Source of the DNA: Seriola aureovittata
Taxonomy: Eukaryota > Chordata > Actinopteri > Carangiformes > Carangidae
NCBI RefSeq assembly: GCF_021018895.1
Contig: NC_079378.1
Location: 24,119,160 to 24,183,159 of the forward strand
Direction of reading: 5' to 3'
DNA length: 64,000 bases
Position numbers and translations under genes: made by a program. How positions within the stretch are numbered: position 1 is the first letter of the stretch; every line of letters starts with the position of its first letter. This document shows, one piece after another, positions 13,821 through 26,705 of this stretch. The notes under the pieces are model-generated. The model was not told the origin of the DNA. It saw nothing but the letters and a program-made list of their open reading frames with translations, and searched no databases.

Positions 13821-15878
13821 ATGTTCACCATAATGGCACCTGCCAGAGTGGCCAAGCTGTGGGCTCGGCTCTTCCTGCTGTTTCTCTGCTTCACGCTACA
13901 TGCCGGCATGCTTCATTTCGCTGCAGCCACGATACAAGGGTACATTGGAGACAGGGACATGATCTGCCCATCTGTGTGCAGGTGCGATGAGGACTTCATT
14001 TACTGCAATGATCGTGGCCTGAACTCCATCCCCTCACTGCCTCCTTCTGCATCCGTCCTCTACCTGCAGAACAACCACATAAACAACCCGGGCTTGCCCA
14101 CCTCCCTGGAGCGCCATCTTGCCGTGCGTGTGGTCTACCTCTATGATAATGAACTGGATGAATTCCCCATGCACCTGCCACCCTCCGTGCGTGAACTGCA
14201 TTTGCAGGACAACAACATCCGCACTATTCCTCGGAGTGCGCTGGCTCGGATGCCCTTGTTAGAGAAGCTCCACTTGGATGATAACTCAATTTCCACTGTC
14301 AGCATTGAGGATCAGGCCTTTGCTGACAACCCACGGTTGCGCCTGCTTTTCCTTTCACGCAACCATCTGTCTAGTATCCCCTCAGGACTGCCTGCCTCTC
14401 TGGAAGAGCTCCGTCTGGATGACAACCGGATCTCCACAATCCCAACTCACGCCTTCCGAGGCCTCACCTCACTTAGATGTCTTGTACTGGATGGGAACCT
14501 GTTGGCAAACCAGCGCATCGCCGATGACACGTTCTCCCGCCTTTCCAACTTGACTGAGTTATCCCTGGTGCGTAACTCCCTCCAGACCCCACCTGTCAAC
14601 CTGCCCAGTGCCCATCTGCAGCGCCTGTCTCTACAGGACAACGCCCTCACTCACATGCCACGCGGCTCCTTGGACGGCATGCGCAGGCTGCAGAGGCTGG
14701 ACCTGTCGGGAAACAACCTGACCACCCTGCCGAGGGGACTCTTCAAAGACCTGGACAGCCTGGGGCAGCTGCTGGTGCGGGGTAATCCTTGGCACTGTGG
14801 CTGTAACCTGCGCTGGTTGTATGACTGGCTGCATGCCCGTGGCAACTCCATCACCGTCAGAGGTCTCACCTGCCACGGACCTGACAGAGTGCGAGACATG
14901 GCTTTGACGGACCTGAGCAGCGAGATGGAGGAATGTGAGGTGGTGAGGACAGCAGGGACCAGAGACAAAATGGGCGGAGGTGGAGCAGATAGCTCGACTA
15001 CTCACACCCCTCCACAGGGCTCGCTCTTCACCCTTCGCTCCAAACGACCTGGACTGGGGCTTCCTGACTCCGGCTTAGACTACACTCTCAGCAGCAGCGG
15101 TGTGGGGAAGAGCCTGGCCCTCAACGTGAAGCCTCTCTCTCACAACAGCGTCCGTGTTACCTGGAGCGTGGCCCAGCCCAGCTCCTCCTTCAGGCTCAGC
15201 TGGCTGCGGCTGGGCACTGGGAACGCCATGGGGTCGATCACGGAGACGCTGGTCCGGGGCGAGCGCCGAGAGTACCTGCTGACCTCGTTGCAACCGCGCT
15301 CCAGCTACATCATCTGCATGGTGCCCCTGCCTGCCAGCTCGGAGAGCAAAGGGGCCGTTTCTGGAGATGCCGACTCTGATGAAGCTCTGGTGTGCGCGAA
15401 AGCTGAAACATCAGACGTCAGCCCTCTGGAGGAAGAGGAGGATGACAATTCACAGCAAATGACAGTGCTGCCGTTGGCGGGGATTATTGGTGGAGCTACT
15501 GCCATCGTCTCTTTGGCTCTTATTTTTGGCATCTTCTGTTGGTATGGACATAGGACTGGGCATTTGTGTTCCCGTGACCACTACACTCGCAGCAGCTCTC
15601 GAAAAAGCAAAACCTATGACGACTACATTGAGTCGGGCACCAAGAAGGATAATACCATCTTGGAGATCCGTGGCCCAGGGTTCCAGATGACGCCTATGGC
15701 GGCTTGCCAGCCAATGCAGCCTAAACCCCTACGAGAGGATTACATCATTCATACCATATTCCCCTCCAATGGCACTGGCCTGTACAAAGGTGCCAACCAT
15801 GTTTCTAATGCAGGACATGGCACCAACCGTGGCTATAGAGAAGGAGGAATCCCAGATATAGACTACTGTTACACATGA
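13821..15878 (+). CDS. flrt1: Fibronectin leucine-rich transmembrane protein 1 (FLRT1)
   Basis: Single-pass cell-surface protein. FLRT family members mediate adhesion and axon guidance through latrophilin and UNC5 ectodomains and modulate FGF receptor signalling. The open frame gives about 685 residues: a signal peptide (hydrophobic run about residues 12-38), an LRRNT with the CPSVCRC motif (about 49-56), about ten leucine-rich repeats, an LRRCT starting at NPWHCGC (about 322), a fibronectin III domain (about 430-525), one membrane segment (about 549-573) and a short tail containing [13 protein letters not shown] and the terminus [11 protein letters not shown], all family hallmarks. The whole coding sequence is in one exon, as in other FLRT genes, with an acceptor at 13742-13743. 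The ATG at 13821 has a weak context; ATG 13833 (A at -3, G at +4) may be the true start. The LRR block resembles FLRT1 more than FLRT2 or FLRT3. The a/b copy cannot be decided. Confidence 0.95.
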   Translation: MFTIMAPARVAKLWARLFLLFLCFTLHAGMLHFAAATIQGYIGDRDMICPSVCRCDEDFIYCNDRGLNSIPSLPPSASVLYLQNNHINNPGLPTSLERHLAVRVVYLYDNELDEFPMHLPPSVRELHLQDNNIRTIPRSALARMPLLEKLHLDDNSISTVSIEDQAFADNPRLRLLFLSRNHLSSIPSGLPASLEELRLDDNRISTIPTHAFRGLTSLRCLVLDGNLLANQRIADDTFSRLSNLTELSLVRNSLQTPPVNLPSAHLQRLSLQDNALTHMPRGSLDGMRRLQRLDLSGNNLTTLPRGLFKDLDSLGQLLVRGNPWHCGCNLRWLYDWLHARGNSITVRGLTCHGPDRVRDMALTDLSSEMEECEVVRTAGTRDKMGGGGADSSTTHTPPQGSLFTLRSKRPGLGLPDSGLDYTLSSSGVGKSLALNVKPLSHNSVRVTWSVAQPSSSFRLSWLRLGTGNAMGSITETLVRGERREYLLTSLQPRSSYIICMVPLPASSESKGAVSGDADSDEALVCAKAETSDVSPLEEEEDDNSQQMTVLPLAGIIGGATAIVSLALIFGIFCWYGHRTGHLCSRDHYTRSSSRKSKTYDDYIESGTKKDNTILEIRGPGFQMTPMAACQPMQPKPLREDYIIHTIFPSNGTGLYKGANHVSNAGHGTNRGYREGGIPDIDYCYT

Positions 15879-18050
15879 TGCACTGTACCAGATCCTGTTC
15901 ACAGTGTTATTGGTAAACTGTATAGATGCACAATTTCCCTTCGCATGGACACTTCTGAAGCACCCCTCTGTGCCTTCTTCTTCTGGTCACCCATTCCAAA
16001 TTACCTGCTGTTCAGTGCACTGAAAGTACTGTATGTGATTAACTGGACCTGAAACCATGTGGGAATAGTTCACTGCAGGAAGCAGCAGCCAGTACCCCCC
16101 CAACCCAACTCCCCACCCCTCCCCGGTTGAAAATGCACAGCTGACCGTTTCTTCACCATCTTAGTAATGGCCTGTGTATGTTTTCTTTTCTGCTCTTTCC
16201 CTGTGACATGTAAACAAAGAATGTATCCACTGTGGAAAGGTCAAAGTGCAGGTAGAGATCCTCTTCCACACACGGGATCCACAGCAGTCAAATCTGAACG
16301 GATTAAGAAATGATGACAAACAGACATTTCTGGTACTCATTTCCTGCTCACTGATCATACACAGTATGTAGTCTTATCAACTCATTGTTCCAAATGCCTC
16401 AACTATATTGATGTGCCCTGCCAGCTATCTGAGGAAAGGGCTTTGTAAAGCTGTGAATTGTTCTATTTCAAACGATCCAATAACCACTTGTCTTAAAGTA
16501 AGCTTGTTATTACCTTATTCATTAGTTGTCAGGTTGAAGATCTTATCAGGGCTGGTCGGCCTTGGTTATACCTCTCAAGATCATTCACCTGAGATCAGTA
16601 TTGTAGTGTTGCATCAGATTAGATGCAGCACAAGCGTGTAGATAATTTCCTTAGATACCGACTGGGCTGTGTTTGAAAAATGCTTTGCTATTTTTATCAG
16701 TGGTTTGTTTAGCAATCAAATCCTGCACAGCTCTCTTTATTTATTTATTTTGTTCCTTATGTGATGGTTTTTGTCTCTGCTAAAATGGATTTTTTTTATT
16801 TTCACCCTCATGTTTGCCATTACTGGTGAAATCCAGCTTTGATGAAGACAGTGGTTCGGCTCATCTAAACAGCAAAACATGAGAAGTGAAGACAAACCCC
16901 CCCCCCATGGCTGTCTCCAGGTTCATGATTTCCTAAATGCAGCAGAGTGGATTCTTGAGCGAGACTGTTTATAATATGTAATCTGAAAATTAGCCCCCGC
17001 CCAAAGACGAGCATGTCAGCCCACTGAGACGATAGAAACCAACCTCAGCCCCTCTTTTCCCATTTTGTGCCTGTGTGCTTAACCTGTGACTTCATTTGAC
17101 GACTTATGGTTATAAAATGTTTCTTCCACATTCTGAAAGCGACGGCGGTGTTCACCGAGAATCCAAAATGGACAAAATACTGATGTGGAGCCTCCTGTGC
17201 GAGGCAGACTCTTGTGAGTGAACCTTGAAACGAGGGCGAGAACTGTGAGTGCAACTGAGGAGACTCAAACCGCAACACTGTTGACCTGCACTGTGGGGCA
17301 GCGGCCAAGCTGTGGGTGGGTGGATGGACTGGTGGGGGAGTTTCGGAGGGGGAGTCACTCCTCAGTGAGGGGAGCTCATTGATGTTTGTTTTAGCAAAGG
17401 TAAAAGGCCTCCACTCACTCCACCTCTTTTATTACTGAGCAGCACTAAAAATGTAAATGTATTAGCACTTAGCAGAGAGCAGGGATAAATGTAACGACAA
17501 GGCGCGGGGAGACGGAGGGTAAAGAAACATCTCCAGGCACTGACGAGGATGCGGTGTTGATGGCTGTGGCACGGAGGAGTTCACCCATGCATAAATATGT
17601 TTTTCATATTCAGCTTCTCCCCTTGGGTTTAATATTGTCCATCAGTTGTTTAGGGGAAACCAATTGTGCTTCCATGACTGTTCTGTCTGCCAGAGCTTTA
17701 CACTGCTCTCAGACAATATGTCAGTGGAATGTATATTTTATCTTGCACCCAAAATCACTGGCTTAAACAAATAACATCTTACTGGCCTGGCTAACTCTGT
17801 TTTTGGGAATGTTGATATAGTGTAATTGGTATTTTATAGTGGGTCTATTCGAGACACGTACTTCCTGATCATTTGTATAAATAAAACCATGGCCACAGCC
17901 ACATGAATATTTTTTCTGGTCAAAATATAGAAAGTAAAGGTGCCATAACTTTGCGTAAAAAAAATTATGTGAACCTGAGATATGTGTGGAATTTGCTTTA
18001 TAAATTCATCTTCAGAGGGGATCAATAAAAAGTTTTATAATCTTGTTATT
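15879..18050 (+). other. flrt1: flrt1 3' untranslated region (inferred extent)
   Basis: No other gene is seen after the stop. A canonical AATAAA lies at 18024-18029 and is the best terminal signal before the next gene-poor stretch. The inferred UTR includes a C-rich run at about 16095-16127 and a C11 run near 16898. Length is inferred only from the signal; earlier use of variant signals is possible. Confidence 0.4.
18024..18029 (+). terminator. flrt1: Polyadenylation signal, probable flrt1 end
   Basis: AATAAA followed within 25 bases by T-rich sequence (GTTTTATAATCTTGTTATT). Confidence 0.4.
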
Positions 18051-21000
18051 ACTGCAACCTGTCATTTCACCTAATGAGACCGACCTTTCTTTCCAACTCA
18101 GTCTAACTTCTTGAACTGAAAACGACCTAACTTCTCTGTCAGCGTGCTCCAACGAGCCCTACGTTTTGTTTCCATTTGATTAGCAACACTGGGATGGGCC
18201 GTGGCCGCCGACACCGCCCGAGGCCGGACACTTGGAACCAGCTAAGCTTATAAGATGGAGCTGAGAAGAGTCAACAGGCGGCTGCCCTCGGTGACTTTAC
18301 GTTTACATGCAGCCTGAGACTCGACGAGGCCGAATGAGCCCAACTGCAAATGAGCAAGTTCATCAGAACACTTTAAATGAAATGAAGTAATCAGCCTCTA
18401 CCTGAATTGAAATTCCAGTTCACTTTAAAGGCTTCAGTTATCTCCGAATTTCACCATCTATGAAACGGCCACTTGTTAATTTAGTAAAGGAAAACCAAGT
18501 TGTTTCATTTTCAGTTCGAGTTAGTACAAGTCAGTTACCGTCTTTGTCCAAATATAAGACTTATTCTTAGATTTGAAAGAGTGTCTTACATTCAAGGACT
18601 AGACAATTACATGTTCACGGCATCTGATATCCTTTTTGAATGAGAGAGAGAGAGAGAGAGAGTGAGTATCAGTGTACCTACAGCATTTTACACGGTGTTG
18701 AATTATGGGTTGTTTGTTGCCTAGCCATGTCGCTAGGCTAAGGAGTGTTTTCAAGCCTGTTTACAGTGTGTCTTTCAGAGTTAGTCAACCCTAAAAGTGT
18801 TTTGTTAGACCAGTTTAACCTGCAGGAGTTTCTGAGGGCTTGTGTAATGTGTTTTGTTGCCACAGTGAAAATCTGTGATGATTGAAAAAGAGTTGATAGC
18901 CTCTGCCGACGTCTTTACTGCAGAAAAGAAGCGGGGGGGGGGAAATCTGTCAAGCAGCCAAGAATTACGGCTGCCACAGATAATGAGCTCAAAAAGAATG
19001 AAAAATGCTGTCAGAGAAAATGATTTTGACCGTTTCCAGCAGTCAGACAGGAGACAGTGTGAGTATGTGACTGATAGACAAGCTAAGCAAATATGAGTTT
19101 TACATATTTCTGTATTTCATGTTTCACTTATACGTGAGAAAAGGCTTCAGCTTCTTTAATAATATCTCAGGGAGTGTGAAAGTCTTTATCTAAAAAAACA
19201 GTTGTTGGAAAAGAAGGATATTCATATTCAGGCCAATACGGTAATGAAGGAATGAAAGCTGCAGACCAGAACAGTGATGTTTGCTCTATTGCACCTGTAA
19301 CCACACCCAGCAGTGATGTCATGGTGTCCAGTCAGGAAGCAAAGCCAGTTAGGATTTTCATTGGGTATTAGATTACTCTTTTCACATCTGTCCGTGACAG
19401 TGAAAGAATCACCCACTAATAAAGTGGTACAATCACAATTTATTATTTGCTACTGTGCATCACAGAAAGCAAAACATCACATCACTGCAAGCAGATTGTG
19501 TAGAAGTGGAGCCTTTGTGAACCAACAGTCGTGTTTATTCCTAATGTCTGAATAGTGGAATTAGTGGCTGTTGAAAAAGCACTCAAGTAAACCACCAGCT
19601 GTGAACTTGAGGTACAAAATACTGAAACTCCAAAAGAAATCAACCTCCTTTTGTTACTTTACAGCCACTGTGTTGTTTTGTTTGGTTTTATTTGCCTTCT
19701 TCAAGGAAAACTTGAATTTCTTGCCATCACGCATTTGATGAAATACGCTGTCATTTTTCTTACCCATGGGAGTGTGGTCGGGCTGTGAGAGATTTGATGA
19801 GTATCACTGCGGATCAACAATGTAACTGCTGTTGCAAAGCTTTGTGAGCAGTTTGTAATGGCAGCTGAATTCCCCATGCAGAGCAACAGAAATTGATTGG
19901 ATTGGACCCCTGCTCAACATGCTGGAGCTGTGAGTCAACCCAATGCAAGTTAAATCATTTCACGGGTGATTGAAATATATACGGTTTATACATGCTGTTT
20001 CTGTCACACTCCGAGTGAAAAGTCAAGAGGGAGCAAAACATCTGAAGGTATCTTTACTTTGCCAGCACTTCTACAGACTCTGGTCAGGTATGGTTGAATT
20101 AAAACTTACTTAAATACAAATAAAGAAGCACATGAACACATTTACAATCAGCAGGTTTCACCTCCTACAGGAGCAATCTGGTTCTAAAGGGGAACTCCAC
20201 CAGTTTAAAACATCACAGTCAGACCTCTGTTTCCTGCTACTGTCTCTGCTTGAGGCTGGTTGCTCGAGGCGACATTAGCCCCTACTAGCATAACAAGCCC
20301 ACAGCTCCCACTGACCTGTCAGCGGCCAAGAAGCAATGTGGGTAATGTGAGCACCAACACTGGGGAAGAAGAAATAAAGAGAAAAATGAAGAGAAAACAA
20401 AAGACGATATCTAAGTTTCTGCTGCATCGATTTTTAAACCGTCCATTTTGAGTTTGTAAGAACGTGATGCTAAGTCACAGAAACCTCAACAAGGATAATC
20501 ATAGTTTTCTCACTTGAAGACAACAATTTTGATGGTGCTTTGGAGATGAAGATGCCAACATCTGAAATCTAAGATTATAGTCAACAAAGAGAGTATGGTT
20601 GCATTAAGAAGGAAGGTTAAGACAGATGATTCTTTGGCCATTGCAGCCAAAATGAAAACCCTCTCCGGCCTCATGGTCACCAAAGAAGGACTTTATGTCT
20701 CTGCTGGTCTTGGACGGCACGCTCCCCTTCTCCGGCACCTTTTGTGCTCACAGATGAAAGAGTATCTTATTGTCGTGGTCACCTAGATCACAACTCAAAT
20801 AACTGTGACCTGAAGGTTGGGTGCTAATCTATTTCTTGCCTCACTGCTGCACAATTGAAGAGACCGTCCCCTGTAAATCTCAGTGTGCAGTGCAAAAAAA
20901 AAAAAAAAAGGCCAGGGGAATGAAATATGAGAAATACTTTATTGGAAAAGAAGCCATGGGGGGGGGGGGGGGGGGGGCGAAAGAGATCGTGAAGATGTTG

Positions 21001-21646
21001 GCTGCAGGAGTCGTTGAAGAGTCTCACAGCAGATGGCCTTGCTTAGTTTCTAACACAGATGGTTTAATAATGTTTTTTTTCCAAGATTTCAGCAGCGAAG
21101 GGTTGATAAACTGGCAATCTGATCATCTCGAGTAAATGTAATATAATACTGCATGGATTTTGGAAGGAACGCCTTGTCCGACCCCTTAAAATCCTGAGGA
21201 GAAGACTCAACACAATCCTCAACAAAGTGTACTGCTGACTCTGAGCGACACAGAAAACACAAAGTGTATTGAGTTTTTCAAATCGATGCTGGACCTCAAA
21301 GATGTAGGTACTGTAGCTGCAGCTCATTGCTGAAGATCACGTAAAGACCTTTTTTTTCTCTTGCTGGTTCATTTGTAATCATAAAATCGAATCTAAGAGA
21401 TCAGATTGCCGTGCTGTATAAATAGAGACAACAGTCCAAGGTCTCAGAAATACCCTCTGTGCCACATTGGCGTATCTTGGAAATGATTATCAAAACAGAT
21501 ACACGAGAGGTTGTAAAGGGAGGAACATAAAATGAAATAGGAGTTGAGGAACAGTCAGTACTCTCTGCATCAGGAGGAACCTAATTGTAATGGACCAGGC
21601 AGGAGGAAGGAGCGCTCATGACGATGGCACTGGAAGGTCTAAAATG

Positions 21647-21648
<2 letters not shown>

Positions 21649-21683
<35 letters not shown>
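21649..21683. repeat. (GT)n microsatellite
   Basis: Uninterrupted GT dinucleotides for about 35 bases. Confidence 0.95.
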
Positions 21684-21684
<1 letters not shown>

Positions 21685-22686
21685 ACGGGCCGTGGATGTC
21701 TGTGAACACATAGACTGCAGACATAATTAGTCCTGTCCATGAGGGACATGCAGGAAGTGGACCTCAGTGCTGTGTATTGGGATTACAGTATATGCTCTTG
21801 AACCCGTCTTGAGATCAACTGAGCTCTAATTACTATATGTGATGTTGGTTTATCAGTAAAGCTGCACAGTTTCCCGATGAAAGAGACCTAATAGCAGCTC
21901 AGCTTTTATTTCCAAAGCTCTTACAGTATGTGTTTTCTCTATTTCAGCCTGTGACTTTGCCTTCTTCATGTGGTACCCCACCATTTATGAGCCAGAGTCT
22001 CTCACTTTCAGACATTTTATTACTGTACAATGATCCTACAGTAATATTATACCAGCCCCCTGCTCTTATTCTCGTCTCTTCAAGGTTTCACAGACAGACT
22101 GTGGCAAAGATTCTCAGAAATGTGCTCAGCTTTACCTTGCAGACATACCATATCATTTTCTCGATTTGCCACAATTAAGCTTGTATTCTTTTTTAATTAC
22201 TTAATGTGGGAGAGAAACTGAGGCATCATTTCTGCATGTGGGTGTGAGAGATTTCCTCTAAGAGTGGATTGAAGCAGAGTATTATCAAAGGCAAATTTGT
22301 TGCAGCACAAATCTACTGTAGGTACTCACCTAACATCTGTATGAAGTGTGCTATTTATTCTGAAGCAGTAGTAATCACCGTGATGTGGCTCAAATTACTG
22401 AGGTGGTGCTCCAGACTGGAATAAAATTACATTTTGTAAACCAATTTAGCTTAGCTGTTATACAATTAGATCAGTGGGGTGTCACTGACACAGTTGTTCT
22501 GGATGGTGAATGCATTCTACAGGAGTCACTTATTAAAACTAATACCATTCAGAGAACACTTTAATGCATGCTGGCAGAATATGAGCAATTTGCTCTTAGT
22601 GTTTCTGTACAAAACTCCTGCTGTTACAGTTACAGAGCCATCACTTAGCACGTGTGGACCAATGGTTTTGTCTGGCCATGTTAGCC

Positions 22687-22688
<2 letters not shown>

Positions 22689-22746
<58 letters not shown>
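22689..22746. repeat. (TG)n microsatellite
   Basis: Uninterrupted TG dinucleotides for about 58 bases. The cysteine/valine frames through it are repeat artefacts. Confidence 0.95.
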
Positions 22747-22751
<5 letters not shown>

Positions 22752-23279
22752 CCAGGATAAAAAAATAATCATAAAGAGCACAAATGAAGCTGCAGGAATC
22801 TGCTTCTTCAAATTCTGTCAAGACTTCTGGGAAAATGGTGCTCACATCATCTTTTTCAGTGGCCACAGCCAAACCAGCATGTGACTGTGGTTGTAATTTT
22901 AGTATTCAGTCAGATTCAAATTAAAAAAAAAAAAGCTAACCTTCTTGACTGTTAGCAGGAGATCATCATTTTGTCTTTTTTTGTCTAACCATCTTACCTT
23001 TGTGTGTTTTTGTAAATGACTCCCTTCGGTGGACTCACTGAAGGGGAAAATAAATATTTTGTAGAAAGGAGGTCTCTTTGCGATGTGATTAAATGTGAAC
23101 TGTGGGAAGAAAAACTCATTTTGGTTCCTTAACAGGATGGCTTTGGTTCTACTTTAACATGTTAGCTATAAATGACCCGTCAAAAATATTTCTGTTTGTT
23201 TCATAACCATCCTCTAACCCCTGGTGGTTTTCAGCAGCATGGCTCAACAGTCAGCTGTCCAACGCATCAGGTCCCGCTC

Positions 23280-23640
23280 TGGATGATGTGTAATCGTTTT
23301 CCTCTGACTTGTCACCTAGCATCATTATCAGGTCAGAATTTCATATACTTACCAATACTTTGGTTTATGACTCAATAAAATACATGAAATAAATAAAAAC
23401 TAATGACATTCTCATCAACCACAGCTGTACTTTATGCTTAGTGCTGATTAGCTAATGTTAGCATGCTAAGAAGCTAAATTAAGATGGTGAACATTGTAAT
23501 TATTATACCTGCTCATGCTCTACTTCAGCATGTTAGCGTTGTCATTGTGAGCATATGTTAGCATCCTGATGTTAGCTCCAACCACCACTGTATCTAAACA
23601 AAGCTCAGTAGAGTTGTTAGCATGGCTGTAGATCTTGGAC
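23280..23640 (-). repeat. Dispersed teleost repeat, copy B
   Basis: Reverse-orientation copy of the element at 8425-8665. It contains CAATACTTTGGTTTATGAC, AACTAATGACATTCTCATC, GCTAATGTTAGCATGCTAAG and TGTTAGCGTTGTCATTGTGAGC, and ends near TTGTTAGCATGGCTGTAGAT. Borders approximate. Confidence 0.65.
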
Positions 23641-26452
23641 TTCTTTAATGGTGGACATTTTATTCAGTTTGTTATAATACATCATCAACCTGTGGTTTTG
23701 TTTGTATGGCTTTATGATTTATGATTTTCTCATCTTGCATCTTAGGGAGCAGTAAATGTATTGTACCATTTAGGTTTAGTTTCCTGTTGCTTTCGTCCTT
23801 ACACACATTCATTCTTGAAAAGAAAATCATGGCAGCACCTTGTGAGTGTGAGTGTAAAAAGAACCACTGACTTCATTGCTGTAGTCTTCCAGCAGCCCGC
23901 GTTTTCCATGTGATAGACATTTACATGTCAGCCCAGCTGTTAACACCATCCCATAACCCCTCCACCTCCTCATTATACACTCAAATATAAACACCTATCT
24001 TCTCATACACCTGTCTTGTAACATTCAAAATGTGCCACAGTGTCATATGCAATCACACAATTCATATCAGGTTGTCTCATTTATGCAAAACAATCTAACC
24101 GGGAAAATATAAACTTAACAATAAAAGAAGTGGCTGCTAAAAAAACTGTCAGTCGGCATTTATCAGGCAGCAAAAAGAATAATAGCCTCATAAAATGAAG
24201 AGCAAACTGTGTTGTTGTTTTTAAGCCTTTCACTTCAGGTCCTGGAGGAAACAACATCTCTCATCACTGACACTGACTCTAATGAATATTGAAAACAGGT
24301 CACCAATTTCTGCAATTAGTTTACATTTGAAAATATATAACAGCACTTTAGTCTCTGTCCTCGTCTGCACAGTTTCTTTTTAAAAGCTTCCATTTGGTAT
24401 CACATAAAAAGTAGGTCCATCTTTCAGCAGCTTTAACTTCATTCAAAAATCTCACTTGAGATGAACAGTCTTTGAGTCAGGGAAATTGTTCTGACAAATT
24501 CACAGTGACTTCTCATCTTTGTACCAAGAGATATTTTCTGTGCAGGACAGATCCAGTGGAGCGTTCACTTTGAATCAATTGAGATTTGAGCAGCGCTCTG
24601 ATATTGTTGACAAAACCATTCTGATCAAACTCCTCGAAGGTAGGTGAAACTGACACATCACTTTAATAGTTCATCTCCTTCAGGTCTGACCGAACATCTC
24701 CATTACACTGATCAAATCATTGTCATCATCTGCACTAAAAACAACTGTTTTCATCTCTCGTCCTTTACTCCTTTCACTTCCCGTCAGGGGGCAGAGGGTG
24801 TGAGGGACGTACAGCACCTAAACAAAGGCCGGGGTGATTCAGCATGACAGATGTCTTTGTTGTTTAACTGCGCTTTGACACCGAATGGTCAAGTGCAATT
24901 TAAGCTCGGTTAAACTGGGCCTATCAGAGCCACTGGGTGATGCAAGTCACAGACGGCTGACTAACTTACAAACAGCTGCTGGACGTCATCAAACCAGAGA
25001 GTTCACAGATCATGGCCAGCCAAGCCCCGCCTTCATCCCCACAAAGCTATCAATACCCTTTTAAACAGAGATCCCAATATATTGTTATGGCGGCTTTACT
25101 TGTTTACACTAAACCAAATAACGGCGGCAGAGTGATTTTTAGATAGCATGCGGCGTTCCGAGACATAACTCTGAACATCGACTGTTCTGTGTTTGTACCT
25201 TTTTATAAACGGCAAAAAAGGAACAACATTCCCGCCTCGAGCAGGCTGTATGAAGGGGCTAATGTAATCACCACGGATCAATAGGATCTACCCCTGTTCT
25301 TCATCCTCATTAACTCATATGCAACAGTCGTGGTGAAGGGTTTGGAAAACTGGGCTCCAACAGTTAGCCAGAGGAAATACCAAACCTGAGCCTGCTGTGG
25401 TCCGCGGATGTTGATCACAGGATGTGATTTTATCAGGCACGCAGGTTTCCAGAGGGTGAGTCAGCGCACACCTCCAACAACAGCATAATAAGACCTCAGA
25501 CTAACTCAGTCTCACTGAAAAGGTTGGCCCCTGTCTGTCTCAATGAGCAGTGAGGATGTCTAAAAGCATTCGGAAGCCAATTTAAATGTATTGCATGATT
25601 TTAATGATACAAAAAACTACTTTTGGAGGCAGTGACTGGCTTCTACACTGGTGCACTCGCAAGATAAGAAACTCGTTTCAAATTCAGTGCTCAGCAGCGA
25701 GATAAAGAGATACAAAATGTGATTCATCTGGCCTAATTAACGCCAACACAGCAGCAAATAGAAACATACTGTTCTTCTAGTGTTTGGTGAGCTTCAACAC
25801 ATCCTTTTTTCTTTGCAGGCCTGTGGACTGGAGCTGTACTCACAAAATCAATCAGCTGGTGGTACATCGCAGCATCCAGCCCTGTTCCCTATCAATTATC
25901 TTTATATACAACTAATTTGCAACAGCAAATACGTTAGTAGGAAACACAAATTCAACCAGATTACATCTATTAACATAATGAGGATATGTTGTTAATGGTC
26001 GTGCTTGGAAAGTTGCGAAAACACAATATCCTGTAGTGATTGCAGCATTGGTTTAGGCAACAGGAGCGCTTTGATTAAGGTAAGGAAACACTGTGGTCTG
26101 GTCTAATACAGACATATGTTTTTAAAAATGTTTCTTATGTGTTTATTAAACCAAAACCCTGATCTTTCCCGAACCTTGACCTCGGTACTAGCTAAGCCTG
26201 GTCAAGGACGGGATGCAGCCTGGTCTGTGGTGTGGCAGTTATGTGCTTTGAATGCCCACTGACCATCTTCTGGCCCCTGCCATTAATAAATGTGGCGCTT
26301 CATTCATTCAAAAAAAAACATCAATATAAACCCTGAATGTGATTATGTTGCCACCATAGTGTGATTGTTAAAACAGCTTAGTGGTCTATGAACATAATTT
26401 CTAAGAGACATTGTTGCAGTATAAGTACCTGCAGTTAATTACAGTAAATAAC

Positions 26453-26705
26453 TAGAGTGGCAGTCAAGCACATACCTCTGCCAAAGCCAATGTACATAAA
26501 AGGCCCTTCTCGCCATGTTAAGGAAAGTGATTCTGGATCTGCCCCTTTGATCAGATCTGCACCAAAGTGTAAAGGGTTCGTCCCCGGCCTGTGTCCCATC
26601 CCTCCACCAAGTTTGGTGCAAATCAGTTCTGTACTTTTTGCATAATCCTGCTGACAAACAAACCAACAGACGGGTGAAAACATGAGCGACTTGGTGGAGG
26701 TAGTG
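26453..26705. repeat. Dispersed teleost repeat with CCTCTGCCAA / TTGGTGGAGGTA ends
   Basis: The block contains AAAAGGCCCTTCTCGCCATG, CACCAAGTTTGGTGCAAATC and GTACTTTTTGCATAATCCTG, which I recognise as parts of a short element repeated widely in fish genomes. Its outer ends are roughly complementary (CCTCTGCCAA against TTGGTGGAGG), suggesting a MITE-like structure. Confidence 0.6.

Noticed and set aside
20595..20786. 63-codon plus-strand frame
   Set aside because: Not recognised, no splice context and no promoter; length is expected by chance.
21945..22010. Possible exon after TTTCTCTATTTCAG reading CDFAFFMWYPTIYEPESL
   Set aside because: The acceptor is good but no donor follows before a stop, no partner exon was found, and the peptide is not recognised.
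22479..22884. Cys/Val-rich frames
   Set aside because: Translation of a (TG)n microsatellite.
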